Assembly (NCBI GenBank): GCA_013399855.1
Contig: VXAY01006698.1
Span: 973,970 to 1,037,969 of the forward strand
Origin: Oxyruncus cristatus
Lineage: Eukaryota; Chordata; Aves; Passeriformes; Cotingidae
Length of the DNA stretch: 64,000 bases
Reading direction: 5' to 3'
Below are positions 1-15,300 of this stretch, piece after piece. The notes under the pieces are model-generated. The model was given only the letters and a program-made list of their open reading frames with translations, was not told where the DNA came from and searched no databases. How positions within the stretch are numbered: position 1 is the first letter of the stretch; each line of letters starts with the position of its first letter. The position numbers and the translations under genes were made by a program.

Positions 1-2251
1 TTTTTACTTTAGCACAAACTGACAAAATGCTGTTATTTTTAGCTTGACTAAAATTTTTTTTCATGACTAGGAGTACTTCACAGTTCCTGGATTAGCATCC
101 AAGCTGTCCTGACTTCATGTTGAGTCCAGGACTTGTGTGCAGACCATCCCTGTTTATCTTGCATTCCCTACATTGAAGTCTCGATTAAAAATAAATATGA
201 ATATACCAGAAAATAGCTAAAAAATCAGAGATCCCAAACAAGGGTTGTGTTGTGGAGTACAGCTGCTGACAATCTAGATATATTTCAGGTATGGAGACAC
301 TTGGGTTATTCCTGGGGTTCTTACCCAACTTGTGACATATTAAATTTACTAGCTGCAGGTTTCCTGTGTCATTCCTGCTGTTAACTCTGGAAGACAGAAA
401 CACTGTAACTGAGGGGTTTTCCCCACTCTATTGGAGTCTCCTAGTCAAAGGAACTAGCATATTGTGAGCCCTTTGGAAAAGTTCAGAGTATCACCTGAAA
501 GAAAACAACAAAACATTTTAGAGATGATAGTAGGGAACAAACAAAAAGTCTTAATTTGACTTTTAGTGTTGATTGCAATTAGAATTTACAGTACTATATT
601 TGATCACAGGTTAAAAGTACATGTTCCAATCTATGATGTGCAAGCCATTGGTGAATGAAATGATTGATTGGTTTTGCACGGAAGATTGACTTTTCTGTAT
701 TTCCCACGGTTTGTAGAGGTACTGCTCAACTATTGAGATTTAATTGGGTTCACATATTTGCTTAATGATGAAGTGATTTAGTGACTACTCTTCTACAGAA
801 GAAAATGAAGCATTGTGAGGTTAACACTTCTGGCCATGATAAATAAAGTTACTGAAATCAAGAAAACCCTTGCTATCCTAATGATCAAATAAACATTCAC
901 AGGAGATAATAGATTGTATGCAGTTGCGTGTTTTATACGTGTCTGAATATTATGCACAGATAGTTATGATGTTTAAAAGGGCAAGGAAATGAAATATGAA
1001 TGAAAAAGTCAGTGTCATCACCTCAGAAACCATTTCGGGTATCACCACTAGCATGTGAAGGACCCCGCCTGTGGCCTTTGAAGAGGCAAGAAAAGTCATC
1101 AACCTCTGCTTTGCTCTTCAAGATAATGGTGATCAACGAAGCCTTGGACCCCCCCATGCTGTGTTTCATGTTCAGGGGGCTTTTCCACTTTGGAGCCTTC
1201 CTAAATAGTTTGACTTGCTAAATGTATTGTCCACAGTCATTTACAGAATAGGCTATGATAATTTTTTTTCTTGTATGCATGTTATTGAGCAAATTCTGTA
1301 AACAGTGGAGGAGACAATATTATGCAAGCTGTTCTATTTCTTTTCTGTTGTGTTTTCATTCTTTTCATGAGTAGACTTACTAAATATGTCTTTGTCTTTC
1401 TTGTGATGATCAATAGCTTCTTTGTGAATTATTGTGCCTCCATGGAGCAACTTCAGAGTTGATCTACTGCAGTGAAAATGTTAAAGCACAATGTTTTGTA
1501 CACATCAAAACTATTTAGACCATATGCTGCCTACCTTCACCCAGTAAAATTCTGAAGGCTGAGGTGAAGCAGAGGCTGAAATAGAAATGTGATCATGAGA
1601 TAAACAGTTATCAGCAATACAATTTGGTCTGGGAGAAGAGTCCTCATGAGTTTTGTTGGGCAAAAGTCACTGGTCCTGAAGTAATTACGCAGCTTCCAAA
1701 ACCATAGCCCATCATGGGAACAAATGGCAGCAGATGAACTGGTGCCTTCCATCAGTTTTTCCTTCACACTGTGGGATATTCTTTCATCTGACAACAGCTA
1801 GAGCTTCCTTGATACCAAAAGCAGGGGACAAAAGGGACAGTAGCAGCTCTACATAAGAAAATAGCCTGTAAATTAAGTCCTCGTTTCTCATGGATCCACA
1901 AGAGCCTATTTATTTGTATATTGTTCCTTTGGTCTCTTGTGCTGTTAATGACACAAATTCAAGTGTAATCCTCATTTTGAACATAAAAGCAGCAGCTGGT
2001 GCTCTGAGGACCTTGTAATGCATGTCTTGTTAGCCTACAGACCTCTCCATACCTTCCACTCTGAAGCCTTTCAGAGGCTTTTTTACTAGGATATTCCTGC
2101 TGCAAGACAAAGGGGAGCAGAACACTTTTCCAACCCCTTTGTATTGTACATGATTACCTCAAAACACATTTAAATATATTACTTTAGGTAAGAGTGGCAG
2201 AACCAGTTTCAATGTAGTAGGGTTTTTAAACATCTATTTGTTTTTGCTAAT

Positions 2252-2437
2252 ACCAACACAGCAATTTTTTTTTTTTTTTAAATTATGCAGAATTCCAATG
2301 CCATGGTTTAGCCCATTCCCCTCGGTATTAGAGTAGAAGATGGTNACCAACACAGCAATTTTTTTTTTTTTTAAATTATGCAGAATTCCAATGCCATGGT
2401 TTAGCCCATTCCCCTCGGTATTAGAGTAGAAGATGGT
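2252..2437. repeat. Direct duplication around a single N (likely assembly artefact)
   Basis: The segment 2252-2344 is repeated at 2346-2437, separated only by the N at 2345. The copies are identical except for the length of the T run (15 versus 14). Such a perfect repeat abutting a placeholder N is typical of a join where both sides of a gap contain the same sequence. Confidence 0.9.
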
Positions 2438-5400
2438 TGATTCCAGGTGAAACCCATGACATTCCCTAAGGAATCAAGACTGAGAATTGTAAAGGAATTT
2501 TCAAATGAACTTTTTATTTCATTATCAGAGTAAACTGTTCATGCAGTAATGTTATAGATAACAAAGTGAAAAAATAAGATGTAAAAAAAAAAGCTGTGTT
2601 AATCAGGATAGTACTCAAAATCAGAAGAGGCCTCAGCTTAGTTGAGAACTGCAATGTATGTTTTGTTATATAAGCTTATGTCCTAGCTATGTTAGTCCAA
2701 ATGCATTGAATATGTTTTATTTGTTTAGTTGTAGTCTTGAAGGTTTTGGTCTTTCCAAAGCTGCCTGGAGCCATTCTGCATGCTCTTTTATTGTTTTTCT
2801 CACAGTAAAGTAATCCAAATGGTAAAAGTCTTAACATTCTACCTCGTAAGAAATCATCTTTTCAACTGAAATGCCTCAGTTTATAAAACTGCACAGACAA
2901 CAAGGGAGAAGAAATACTGTATTCCAAATGAGGTGGCAAATAGGCACAAATCTGCATAATTGCTTTCAGAGGCCAAAATTTCAAGTTTTATTAACTTTAA
3001 TGTAACTGTAGGCTGACAAGAAAAGAGGCACTCATGTTCCCATTGCCTAACAAAGGTAGCAACAGTCTGTGCTGGGAAAGAGGGAATATTACCTCATCTT
3101 TTGGTTTCGGCTCACAGTTAGATTGGATTAAGCGTAATATGAAACTGCATCCAGAGGGCATCTACAAGAACTCCTACTGACACAGCAATTGTAGGAAAAT
3201 AGCTGGCATTATTCACCACTTGCCCAGAGTTGTCTTTTTATAGGTATTCAATTATTCTGGGCTCATACATGTGAGCATTGTGTTCCATCTTTCTCCCCTC
3301 TCCCCCCACTGCCCATAACTGCCTGTCATTCTGCTCATTCTCTTGGTTCAGCTGTTCACACTCTGGTTCAGAGCCAGGTTGAAAATTATGGTTAATCAGG
3401 ATATGATTTGCAAATGGCATGGATATTCTATCCCTCAAGCAGGAAGGTACTAGAGAAGGGAAGTATAGTGCAATAGGTGATAATAAATTCATTTGCCCCA
3501 TTTGAATCCATTTTCACATGAGCTGCTAATCATAAGGGTCGGTTACCTTCAGAAAAAGTATGAAATTGAATTTTCAGCCTTATATCACACCCTATTTTTA
3601 ATAGCTTCTCTTTCCCTTGTTTAAAAACCTTTCTCCAAAATTTCAATTTTACCCTTATGATGGTCATTAATCTATTTTTTTTTTTTTGCAATACTTTTCT
3701 GCAGTTTATCTCCTCTTCTAAATTGACGGAAACCTCCTAAACATGTTAAGTGCATTAAACAGATCTTTCTTTTTCTGAATGGGCTATATGCAAAGGAAGA
3801 GGCTATAAACAAAGGAACAGCACTATCAAAATCACTTTCAGATGTTTTTTGATTTTTTGAAGAATTTAAGCTTTATAATAGCTTCATTACATAGTTTCTG
3901 TTTAACTGTGTTGTCAGAACTCACTCTGAATTTGGAAATCTTCATTGCTCACTCGTGTATTGCACCTGCCTTAGCACTTTGAGCATAGGCTGGCACAACA
4001 CATTTCTCCAGGTTTCCTCTCTTTCAAGCTCAGTTATTTAGAGATTCAGTGTAAGGCAAGATAATACTCTTCCATGATATTCAGGTTTGATTTTTTTAAA
4101 CTTGTGCACTTCCCGATTTCAGGAGGGGCAATATCTATTGTTACTTTGTTATTAAAAAAGCAGAATTAGTCTGGAACTGGAAAGCAACGTATCTTATTCA
4201 AATAGCATTCCAACCATCTTACCCTGGGCCTCATCCACGTCTCTGCAGCTCTGCTGAGGGATGTCCACGTGAGCACTTAGCAGTGGTCAGAAGGGACATG
4301 CCCATGTCTGTGCCCTTTGGGAGCTCATCACTCCTGCTATGGGGATGGTGTAGCAAGTCCCAACCCGTATCCCACTGCTAGCCCCAGAAAGGCTGGGTTT
4401 CTTGCTTGTATCACTGAAATTTTGAGGAGGAGGTGTCCCATTTGTACCCCTGAGATTTTCAGCAGTGGCTGTGCTGGGGTATAGCAGGCAGGTGCAGTGG
4501 GACAGGCTGCACTAGGCACCTTTGCAGAATTGCAATAGGGAACTTGGATCACTCTCATCTGCAGCTCTCCTAGGGACCATCCTGCCTGCAAAAACAGCGG
4601 AGAGGAATGGAGGTTCAGGGTTTCCTTCCAACAACCACAAAGAGTGTCCAGGGCATGAGGCTGTATGGATAACCAGGGTGTTTGGTCTTGAGGATACTGC
4701 AGAATAAATAACTGCTGTAAGTCCAATGGCAGCTTTTTGCTGCCCTACAATTCAGGGACTCACCCCAGAGGAGGAGCCATCAACTGCTGCCCACATCATA
4801 AATCACAATTGTGTGTGCACTGATCACAGCTGTTACTGTAGGACAGAGGTTTAGATTTCAACACTGCAAAGGGAAGCAAACAAGCAGAATGTGAATTGAT
4901 GAAAACCGTGTGCAGTGGTGAGCTGACACCACCAGGCTTACTGTCAGAATGCTTGTCTGTCTTACGGAAAAGTTGTGGTTTCCAAGGCCATTCTCAAGGA
5001 GTCCTTCAGCATTGTTTTCATGGGTCTAAATAGAACATGCTTTTGCTGTTAACAGCTTAGTGGCAGAAAAGTATTCCTTATTCTCAACAAGATTATTTCT
5101 TTAGGAATTTTAAGGGTATTTTAGGAATAAATAATTTTCATATGTAATAATTCTGATTCATAGGGTTTCAGTCTGAATTAGTTTTAGCCCAATTTCATTA
5201 TGTATTACAGAAAATACACAAAACATTCATAAATATTTGCATTTCTCCAACACTTTAAATCTGAGTTTATGATATAATTTACAAATGTTATAATATATTC
5301 CTTAACTCTACCTCTGTAAGTTAGGTAAGAATACCATGGTTTTTCTTTTAATTAAAAGGAGACATTTAAACTCAAATTTGCAAAAGCACCTACTGAATTT

Positions 5401-8400
5401 GTGATAATCTGACATCTAGAGTGCCAGTCAGAGCAGCATTAGCAGTAGTCAGTAAACACTGGTGAAATTTAGCATCTTTATGAATTTGAGTTACTCAGAA
5501 TGAATGGACATTTCAAAAAACCATTGATTTTCTATTCCTGCAGATGTGAGGTCATAAGGTGTCATCACTAAAGAAAAAAAAAAAAGAACTAGAAAATTTT
5601 AGAAATATTGGAAGAACACCTCAATCAATAAAAACAATCACAAAAAAGCCTGTGTCATTTGACTAATTCAGAGTGGAAGTAACAAAGTATAAACTCCTGT
5701 TTCGTGTTTGGAGTTCATTTGGAATAACTGAAGATGAGCAAACTAGGAAAACAAATGGGAATCTATTAGAATCATTACAAGAAATATCCTAATATTAATC
5801 TGATACTTTATTACAAGAGAAAAGGAATAGTATCTATAACTGTAACTTTGTTTTTTATGTGTATTTTTATTACTTTTGCTTGTTTTCAAATTGAAATATA
5901 TATTTCTATTATGAACTGAGCACATACATATGAGGAACAATGGAGAATTTCACAAACAAAAATTTTAAAAAATGTATCTGTGTTTCAGGTAGAAGTTATG
6001 TCTCTGTCAGACATTTTGCATTGAATTAAAAATCATTAAAAATACACGAAGGAATAAAAAAAAAAAAGGCAGAAGAAAAGCAAGAGAGATCAGAAAATGC
6101 GGGGTTTGTCAGCCAGATATAGAATGGCTCTAATGGCTGTTTCTATGGCAACTAAAAATGAATGGCTTTGAAACTAAACTTGGTTGCTTTTTTTTTTTTT
6201 TTTTTAGCAGTGACAGTAATGTTCCTGTCTACTGGCACACACTCCAAATAATATTCTCTGCCTCAAACTTGAACATGTAAAGGTTCAGTATCACCATCAC
6301 GTAATTTCACACAGATTAACTGCAACAACTTTTAATTACAGGGATTGGGTCCCTGATAGAGTCTCAGCTGCTCTGCCCTGAGCAGTAAACCAGAGCCCTC
6401 ATCCATGTGTTTTCTGATCTAAAGCCCACCAACTCTCACCCATCTTTTACATATGCCAAAACCAACTCAGCAGCTTTTAACTCCTTGGAATTACATACTC
6501 TTTCATTAAGAGAAGTTTATTACACATCACTGCTCTGAGATTTGCAGTGTCCTTCCAAGGCCAGTTGAAGTCCTCCAAGCACTTCGAGTGGAGACTGCCA
6601 CTGGAGGAAGGGGAGCTTTGCTTCTGAAACCCCTCCTTCTTCTGCCTGAACCTCCCTTCTGGGCATTGGTAGGTTCATGATACTGTTCAATCCAGAATGT
6701 CCCTGACTGGGCAGGATGGGTAAGACTTTGTTAATTCTGGGTCCCTCTGTCCTACACAGTCTCTACTGCCCTTCCTGCCCATGTTCTCACAGTGCATGCA
6801 ACACTTTCTCTCTATTTCATGCAACAAAAAACCTCTCCTGGTAAGATACAATGTGGCCACGCCATTCTCTCAGACTCTTTAAACTGAGAAAAAGCAGACA
6901 GAAGAGTAACTATGACTTGGGGCCACAATGGTACTACAAGTGAACTGCGTAAGACCAAGGGCCGGGTGTTTTGTGGAGAGGAAGAAGCCATTCTCCAGAG
7001 GTGACTGGCTGCAAAGAAAGTAGCTCCAAGTCCCTCTGCGCTGCTTGGCACTCTCTTAATCAGCAATAAAGTCCTAACTTGTGTAAACTGTGATGAATTG
7101 GGTCAAAGCAGTAATCTGGCTAGAAATGACCATGGTAAAAAGAATCAAGCTGACATGAGGCTGTAGGAGCCTTTGTGTGAGCAGATGGGAGTGGTGGAAC
7201 TGCATGTACAAGGGTTGGGGAAGGGCAGGGTGACCTCTTTCAGCGGTAATTCTGGTTTATGCCAGTTCCAAACAACTGTGAAAATAAGGCTTTGATTAGC
7301 ACCTTAGCTTGTCTTCTATTTTGTTAAAGTTTTGTTGGGTTTTTTCCCCCCAGAAGTTCTGGTGCTATGTCTAGTGAAAAATAGATTTATCTTTTTTTCC
7401 CCCAGCTATATGTACTATAAATGTGTTGAACAAAGGACTTGCAAAGGGGAGTGCCTTCAAGCAGTAACGCATTTTCACACCACCTTACTAAAATGCCCAG
7501 TGTCAAACTCAACTGGCTGATAGGGAATTAAATCCTTAGGAAGCCCCATCTGGGACATAACTGACTTGCACCAGTCTTTACATGAGATGACCTCTCAGTG
7601 GACTACAATATCCTGTGTTTAGTTAAGGTTTGTTTTCCATTCCCCAATAAAACTTCCAGTGTGGGAATTATTTACAATACAAGCAAGAAGGAGTGGGGCA
7701 TACAATGCAGTTCACTGGAATGAGGGAATTAACCAGCTCTAAATCTCCACTGCCTTTGCAGTGCAACTGTAAGCTGCAAAAAGGTCTGAGGAATCAGCAG
7801 AAAGGATAGGATGGTTTGAAAAGTAGGTAGCAAAAAGAAGAGAGCTCTGTCAGTCTAAGACACAAAGCAGTATAGTATTGTATTTAATTAGATGTTCAGT
7901 GACCCAAGCAGGTGCATTTTAGATGTGAATCCCCCTGACTTGGGAAGCAAAGGTTATGAGGAAAATCTGCATGTTCAGTAAATTAGTGGATGTGGTCTGG
8001 AATGTGAACAGAAATTCTAGACTACAAAAGCTCACTCACTTTTCAGGATGATAGTTTCTTTCTTTGCACTTGGAAAATTAAAGCCTAACACAGAAATAGT
8101 GCTAGCACTTTTTACTTCATAGTGGTATGTAATGTAGTTACGCTTTTGTGTCAGACAGTCTCTGGAGCACAATTACTTCTGGTTTAACAAACATGTAGAA
8201 AAATGAGATGATTGCATATCATTAACTACTCAGCAAGGCTGTCCAGACTGCAGCAACACAATGAACATGTGGGCTGCAAAATTGTGAGCTGTGTGTCGAC
8301 TGTCCCTGTCCTAGGAGCTGGTTATGCCCCAGTTGTGATATCAACATTCCAGAAAGATCTTCAAAGGCTACTCTATATCTGTCTGTACCTTGCTTAAATT

Positions 8401-8402
8401 GG

Positions 8403-8432
8403 GGGAACTATCTCTTACTAAGAGATAGTCCC
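8403..8432. repeat. Short near-perfect palindrome
   Basis: ACTATCTCTTA (8407-8417) and its exact reverse complement (8419-8429) flank a single C, extended by GGG (8403-8405) and CCC (8430-8432) with one bulged A. It could form a hairpin or small cruciform. There are no neighbouring transposon ends or gene signals. Confidence 0.7.
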
Positions 8433-11400
8433 TTCAGCATGTTTCAGTTATCTACAGAAAGACAAGGTTTTCATGCCCAGTTCTGTCTTTGAGATTGCAA
8501 TGTTAATGTCCTGTGATATTTTATGTGTGCTCATTGTACTGGGGCATTGGGATCTCCATGTTTGGAAACCTACGGCTTTGCATCCCTGCTCTAGCAGATG
8601 GGCACAAAATTCAACTCTGTGGCACCTCTTGGAGAGGGAACATGCCAAAACTGGCATGTACCAGAAAACCCAATAGCAGGAAAACTTCCTTCCAATTTCA
8701 GTATCTAAAGACAGGCTTTTTTAGCTATCCTGAGCTCCGAAGCAAGAGTTATACACCCTCAAAAATTCTTCATTGTGGTTTGTAGGTCTGTCTGGTTTCT
8801 TAAACTATATTCTAACTTTGCTTTTTTAACTCTGAATGTCACTTCATTTACATTAATATCTGATACAATTTTGAGTGCTTTTAAACTCATAGTTTGATTT
8901 TATTACAGTTACGGTGGAATATAATTGCACCTCTCAGAAAAGGGAAATTTTATAATAGATCTGGACTCTCTGTGGCTGTTACTACAGTAGATGGCACTGT
9001 AACTTAAGTGAAATGAGCAAGTCAGCTGAACTGGGGATCTAACAAACCTCTAAATAAGATCCTTTGTGCATTTTTAAAGAACATTCCAACAAAGTAAGTA
9101 AGGATCAGGCTTTTGGCATGCATCTGTGTTATGGCCAAATTCCAGTTTTAGATTTTTCAGGTCAAATGGTTTCCTTAGGAAAACTCTGAATCATTTATTT
9201 ACATAATAGTTTTTCCATCTGCTTGCATTTCTCCACTCAGAGAGGGGTTTTTTTGTAACTTTTAATATTTCACCTGAAAACACATACATCTTATTTTCTT
9301 TATTGATTTCTGTTACAATCTTTGGATTGCTATCAGCAACATACAACATAATAATCTAAACGTGCTATCTTGTTATTACTAACTGAAACAATCATGTCTT
9401 GCTATAAGCTTGGAGTATCCTATCCTGGAAAGATACTGCCCATACTTGGTATTTGCACATTAATATGACCTCTCTGAGCTAAAATTGTATATCTGACTCT
9501 GTATCTCTAACATTAGAGCACCCCAAAATGATTTACTGATTGTGGTCTCATAATATCCCAGGAGGCAGGATAGCAATGTTATTCATATTTCCAAATAGAA
9601 AATCAAAGAACAGAGAGACCAAGTAACTTCATCTCAATCACATAAGGACTATGTTAGAATGAAGGCTTGCATTATATATGGAATATATTTTTATCTCAGG
9701 TATACATAGAGCACATTTTTGTTCTCTGTATCCCATTTGAAGTAAATAGTTCACATTCCTCTACGCTGGCATTTAGGTTATTCTGATGTTTTGCAGAATG
9801 AAGGCTTGGTCTGAAGTGAGTCTTGCTGTGAAGCCATATATACTTTGGAAAAGGCCCTAAAAACTGGATATTTGAAATAAAGATGGTTACTTTAGACAAA
9901 CCTAAGGCCTTTGTAGCTGTTACCAAGCCTCTTTCCTGTTACTAAACTTCTTTACGGTATATTGAGAAAAATCACAGAGCTGTAAATAAATCAATTTTCT
10001 GGCCTGATAATGCATTTAAAAGACAAGTTGAATCTCTCCAAGAAGCAGAGAAAGAAGTAACTCCACAAGAAAGCATGAGAGATGTAAACTCTCCTATGAT
10101 GTATCATTTTATTGTCCAGTTATACTGAAATGCAGCTGTGGCACTACTGCATTCCATCAGGGTCATCACTTTCTTCAAGATAATTTTGGATATGTATGGA
10201 CTTCTGTTTCTTCAGTAACACACAGGCAAGATAAAACCAGATCTTGAGGTGTAAGGTTTGGGTTTTTTAGTGTTTAAGAAGAAAAGTGCAGAAAGGGCTC
10301 TGGTATTTTTCATTATATTTCATTGACAACTGTATGTCTTTATGCATCAGTCCAATTATGCTGCTGATAGTACTTCCTCTAATGCAAAGACACATTTTTC
10401 TAGTATAAAAAAAAAAGAATTTCAAGACAACAGCAGCTGAATCTGAAAGTCAAGGAGAATAAGATATTGCTGCCTTAGAAGTACTATTAATTTGGTAAAG
10501 AGCTCACAAAGCCTTTCCAAACACTAAATCTTCTGTGATTCAAGTTTGCACTAGGGTACACTGGATTGTCAGAATAAAAGCAGATGCAAACAAGGAAATC
10601 CTCAGAACTGTTGCTCGTAATGTATTTTTATTCATAAGACTGATTTTCTTTTCTTACCTTGACACATAAACAATCATACAGGAAACCTCAAGTGAGCAAC
10701 TATTCAAGACATAATTTGATAATTTGACACAATGAACAACTGGACCTGGGTAAGACAAGCATGTGAAACAGTAAAAGAGTGAACTTAAATAAGTAAGTGC
10801 AAACTGCAAGCATGTTTTTTTTTTTCCAAAAAGAGCAATTACCGAGGACTATTTTAAAATAAAAAATTACGATACAAATATGTTCTTATAATAGTGGTTA
10901 TATTATTTTTATAGGCAGAATTATTCTTTTCATCTGCCCATAACAGATTTGTAAATTAAAATGAGCTTGTCATGTATGTATTCAATCTACTGTTAGATTC
11001 TACTTTGCCAGAACTTTATTTCTTTATTTTCCTTTATTTCTTCCACACGTGCTGTGAAGCTATGAAAAAACTTGAAAAAAATCATTCATTACCAACTCCA
11101 TATCAGTAGGCAGTGCAATTCTCTGCTTTTGACCCCTTGAAGATTCTGGGATGACTGAGATGAATAACTTTACTTATGGGAATGTTTATTTTAAAATGCT
11201 TATATCATTTTTTTAAACACATTATTTGCACGTATTCTTTTTAACCCCTCAAAACTTGCATTGCTGTTTATTTCCTAAAAAAGTAAACTCATCAAGACAC
11301 TGCCTATCCCTGATCTTTACTTGCTTCTTCAGCTTTCTCATCATCTGGGGCTGGAAAAAATTTGTCCCTTATGCCTCTTTTGCAGGAATGCAACACCTAT

Positions 11401-14400
11401 GCAAAACTGGTATTAAATTGAAGCCTTATGACTTAAAATATTCTCTAAAAGCTGAATTTGTATTGAGCTGCTATACACCCTGACTCAGTTTTATCCTGAT
11501 GATAGGTGAAGCTTTCTACCTATATGATCAGGAAAATGTGTCCCATAGATCAGAATGAAAATTGTTATACTTCCAATTATGGAGAGCAAATACATTTTTG
11601 CATACAGTCAAAGATGTGTCTTAATCAAGAATTACTTTTTTTGTAAAGTAAAAGAAATTCTAAGTGTTTTATATTGCACTTAGTGCACTTACCATAAACA
11701 GTAAATTTATAACAATTCTTTGATTTCACATACTACCTGACACGTGACCATATTGACCATGACTGACTTGGGAGTTACTGGCATTTTTTGTTAATTTTTC
11801 CTACATTTTTAAGGGAAATTCAATATTTAAGTGTGTGCAGTAGCTGACTGTTTTCTTGTAGGCATGTTGATATTGCACCTGTTACCATGAATTTAATAGC
11901 CATAAGCGAAATAAAGCACATTCACTTAACAGAAAAGGTTCAGAAATTAAAAGAAACAGAGGGAAGACTTCAGTGTGACACTTTCATTTGAAGACAGCAG
12001 TAATGGGCAATCATGTGGTTTCTTACATCTGTAATTCTTGGTGGTGTGCCAAAGCTATCAGAGTTGTCAACTGTTTTTTTCTTCCCCAACTTCAAAAGCA
12101 TCTCCCAGTTCCTCAGCAAATGCTTTAGCCTTAATTGAAACCAACTCACTGCTTGTATTTTCTGAGAGGAGGAAAAATGTCAAAATATTTATCTTAGAAA
12201 CAAAATATTGGACCAACCGTGCCCTGTACATAAGTTGTTGGGACAACAGGAAACTTGGCTGGAAAAGGGTGGTGATTATGTAAAAAAGACATATGACTTA
12301 CACAGTTCTCCGCACTGGAGTCAAGTACACAAGTAAATGAACAATTTTTCTGGTTCTATCTTACACTGTGTCATTTTACCGCTTATGGTGATGAACATGG
12401 GAAGGATATCAGAGAGAAATATTCTGAAGAAACAGTAGACCTTTTTGTTTAGTTTCAGATATTTTAGGTAATGCTTTTCTGGCTTAAAAGAACAGGTGTG
12501 AGTTTTTAATTATTAGTTGGATCTCAGAATAGTCTAAGCATCAGATAAACAGATGGAGAATATCAAAAAATCCCTAGAAACTATTATAATTGTTCTGATG
12601 ATTTAGCAGAAGCTTTTGAAATTTGTACAAACCTCAGGAAGCAAAAGAGCTTCTCGGTGAGATGACAGACACAAATGGTTGATTAAATCTCACAGATGAA
12701 TAGAAGGGCCACTTTTGCAGGAGGTAGGTATTTGCTCTTACACTTACAGCAGTCTTTGAGTATCTTAAATGAGCTTTTGTTGTATTCGTGCTCACAAGGG
12801 GAATACTTAATGTGGATGATCTCTCTAATCAGTGTGTAATCTGAAAGATTATTTTTTCTGGGAAGGTCACTGCAAAAGCTTGAGAGAGAGAGGATGAAAA
12901 GGGTGTGAGCTCCGAGTAGCTGTAAATCAAAGTGGTAGAAAAATCCTGTCCTTGTAGGGTGGTGGGAAGGAACAAAAGAAGGAATATTAACCTGAGAACA
13001 ATGGGGAATACAGCAAATATGTTACAATAGGCATGGAATGATTTTGTAAGGGAATCAGTGGGAGTTATATGCTCTCTGTGTCTATAGCTGGCAACAGAGA
13101 CTCTCAGAACAGAAACAAACACTTTTGAGGAAAGATATCACCAGATATGTTTCATCCTTCTTGCATTCATAATTCTTTTGTCTGTTCTTAGTTACCTCTG
13201 GTCTATACCCTCTACTTTTACCCTTCTGTATGTGAACAGGTACATTCCTACTCTAAAAGCATCCTTAGTCCTATATAGTGTAATTATGCTAACTGGAAAG
13301 ACTGAAATGTTTTCCCTATGCATTTCAGGCTGGGGCGGGGGAAGATAATTTCATGTGTATTCTTAAATATAACTTGTAAAAATGTTTACACTGTCTGCAT
13401 TGTTAGTTGAAATAGTTAAAATTATCACAAACACTGTCACTTAAAGGAAAGCAAGGATAGTGTATTGATTTCATTGGTTTACACAATCAGGACTTACAAT
13501 GTAGCAGTGTGTAAGTTATCTGATATTTTTCCCCAAAGCCACTGAAAAACTAATATTTTATATCTCTTTATCTATCCACTACATGGTCTTAGAAACACAG
13601 GATTACACAGTAACTGAAACACACCACATGGTGTATGCCAGTGGGCCAATATTTTTCTTCAGGAAAATGTACAGCTCTGAAACATACAAGGCTTCATGTC
13701 AATATTTCAAAATGTTCATACCAGAATTCCTGAATTATGTTTTTAAACTGTGCTGTAAGTGTACAAGTACATATACTTGTGGAAGGCTGAAAAGAAGGCA
13801 GAGGACTGCTGATTAAACAGAGTTCCTCAAAAATACCCCGCTGGCTAACATCCGAACCAGGTTAATGTCTAAAAATGGCTATAGTTTGTATTCAGGTAAG
13901 TATTTTATAATATGTATGGATGATACGTATTTTATGATATGTAATACAAGAAAAAGCTGTGGCTTCAGCCAGCTTCTCATGAAAGGAAGTTCTGATTACA
14001 AAGCTGTCACAGCAGTCTAATGCTAATCTTTATACTTAATGGAAATTTCAAGGAGAGGAGAACACTGAACAGTTCTCACCCTCTGGAGCTGGGAAGTGAT
14101 GTGAATCGCAACCCCTCAAAACCCCAGAGATAGAACGTAATGATTCATGAGATTAGTTTAAAAATAGGAGGGTTAAAAATAGTAAAAGTTCTTTTTGTTG
14201 GTATGCTAGTTTAAATCCATATAGTTAACATTTTCTGACTACACAGACCTGAAATCTATTGAAAAATCCAACTACTTTAGAAGTATATAAATAGCAACTG
14301 AGGCCATTGTATAACCCAGTGAAACTATGAACTTGGCTTTATAATGATGAACAAGGCTTTGACACTGCAAAAGGACCCTGGTAAGAATCAGACTCAGGAG

Positions 14401-15300
14401 TTTTAGTCCACCCAGATCAATCTGTGCTACAGGAGGATGATAATTAAACCCACAAAACCTAAGGCATAAGTTTCTGCTTTTTATTAACAGCAATCTCAAC
14501 TCAAGAGAGAATAAAGCTGGTACTTTCTTCTGAAGCACTGGATTCCTGATCCTGCTCTACAGATCATCCCTCTTTCCTAAGTCATGTAAGGGGGCAAGCA
14601 TGAGAAGACAGATGGGTCTGACATTGACTGTTTTCTCCATGTTACCCTGCTCACCCTGAGAGCTTGCCTGACATCAGTGCTATGTGCTACAACTCTACTG
14701 TGTCCTTGAAATGCCCTTTGCACTGTGCCTTGGTGGGATTACTGGAAAACAGTCCTACATCTGTTTTCCTGAGTGCCTCTCTGCGTTCCAGAAACCATCT
14801 CAGTTACAGAGTCTTTAGAACTCTTCCAAAATACTTTTTTTTTTTTTTGTCAGGGTGTGAAGGTTCTGGGTGCCAGAGAAAATCTGTGACAAAGCAAGTC
14901 CTTAAATCCTCCTTCAGATATCATTTAAATTTGACTGATTTAAAACTCCCACTGACTTCACAAAGTCATTTGAGATTTGGCCCTAGCACATTAGCACGTT
15001 GCAATCAGCTATGAAAGCAGCAACAGAACTGAATCCCATAGAGTAACATCAGAGTAACATACATTATTTCCATCCAAGTAAAAAGATCTTCTGTGATTTC
15101 CTTTTCTGGCCAAATCTAAGGCTAAACACATTACTCATCTGTGCAAAAGTAGTCTGTTTGTTTTTTAAGGGAAACTCACTAGAAAAACAGGAAATCAGAA
15201 AATATAAAACTAGATTGCTCTGCTCTGTCAATTTGTCAAAGCCACAAAATATGTTTTTCATTAGCTTTCAAGTATGACATGAAATGGTTAGTTCATCTGT

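Noticed and set aside
1000..1221. Coding-looking stretch at 1.0-1.2 kb
   Set aside because: More than one frame is open over this short GC-richer stretch and none matches a protein I recognise.
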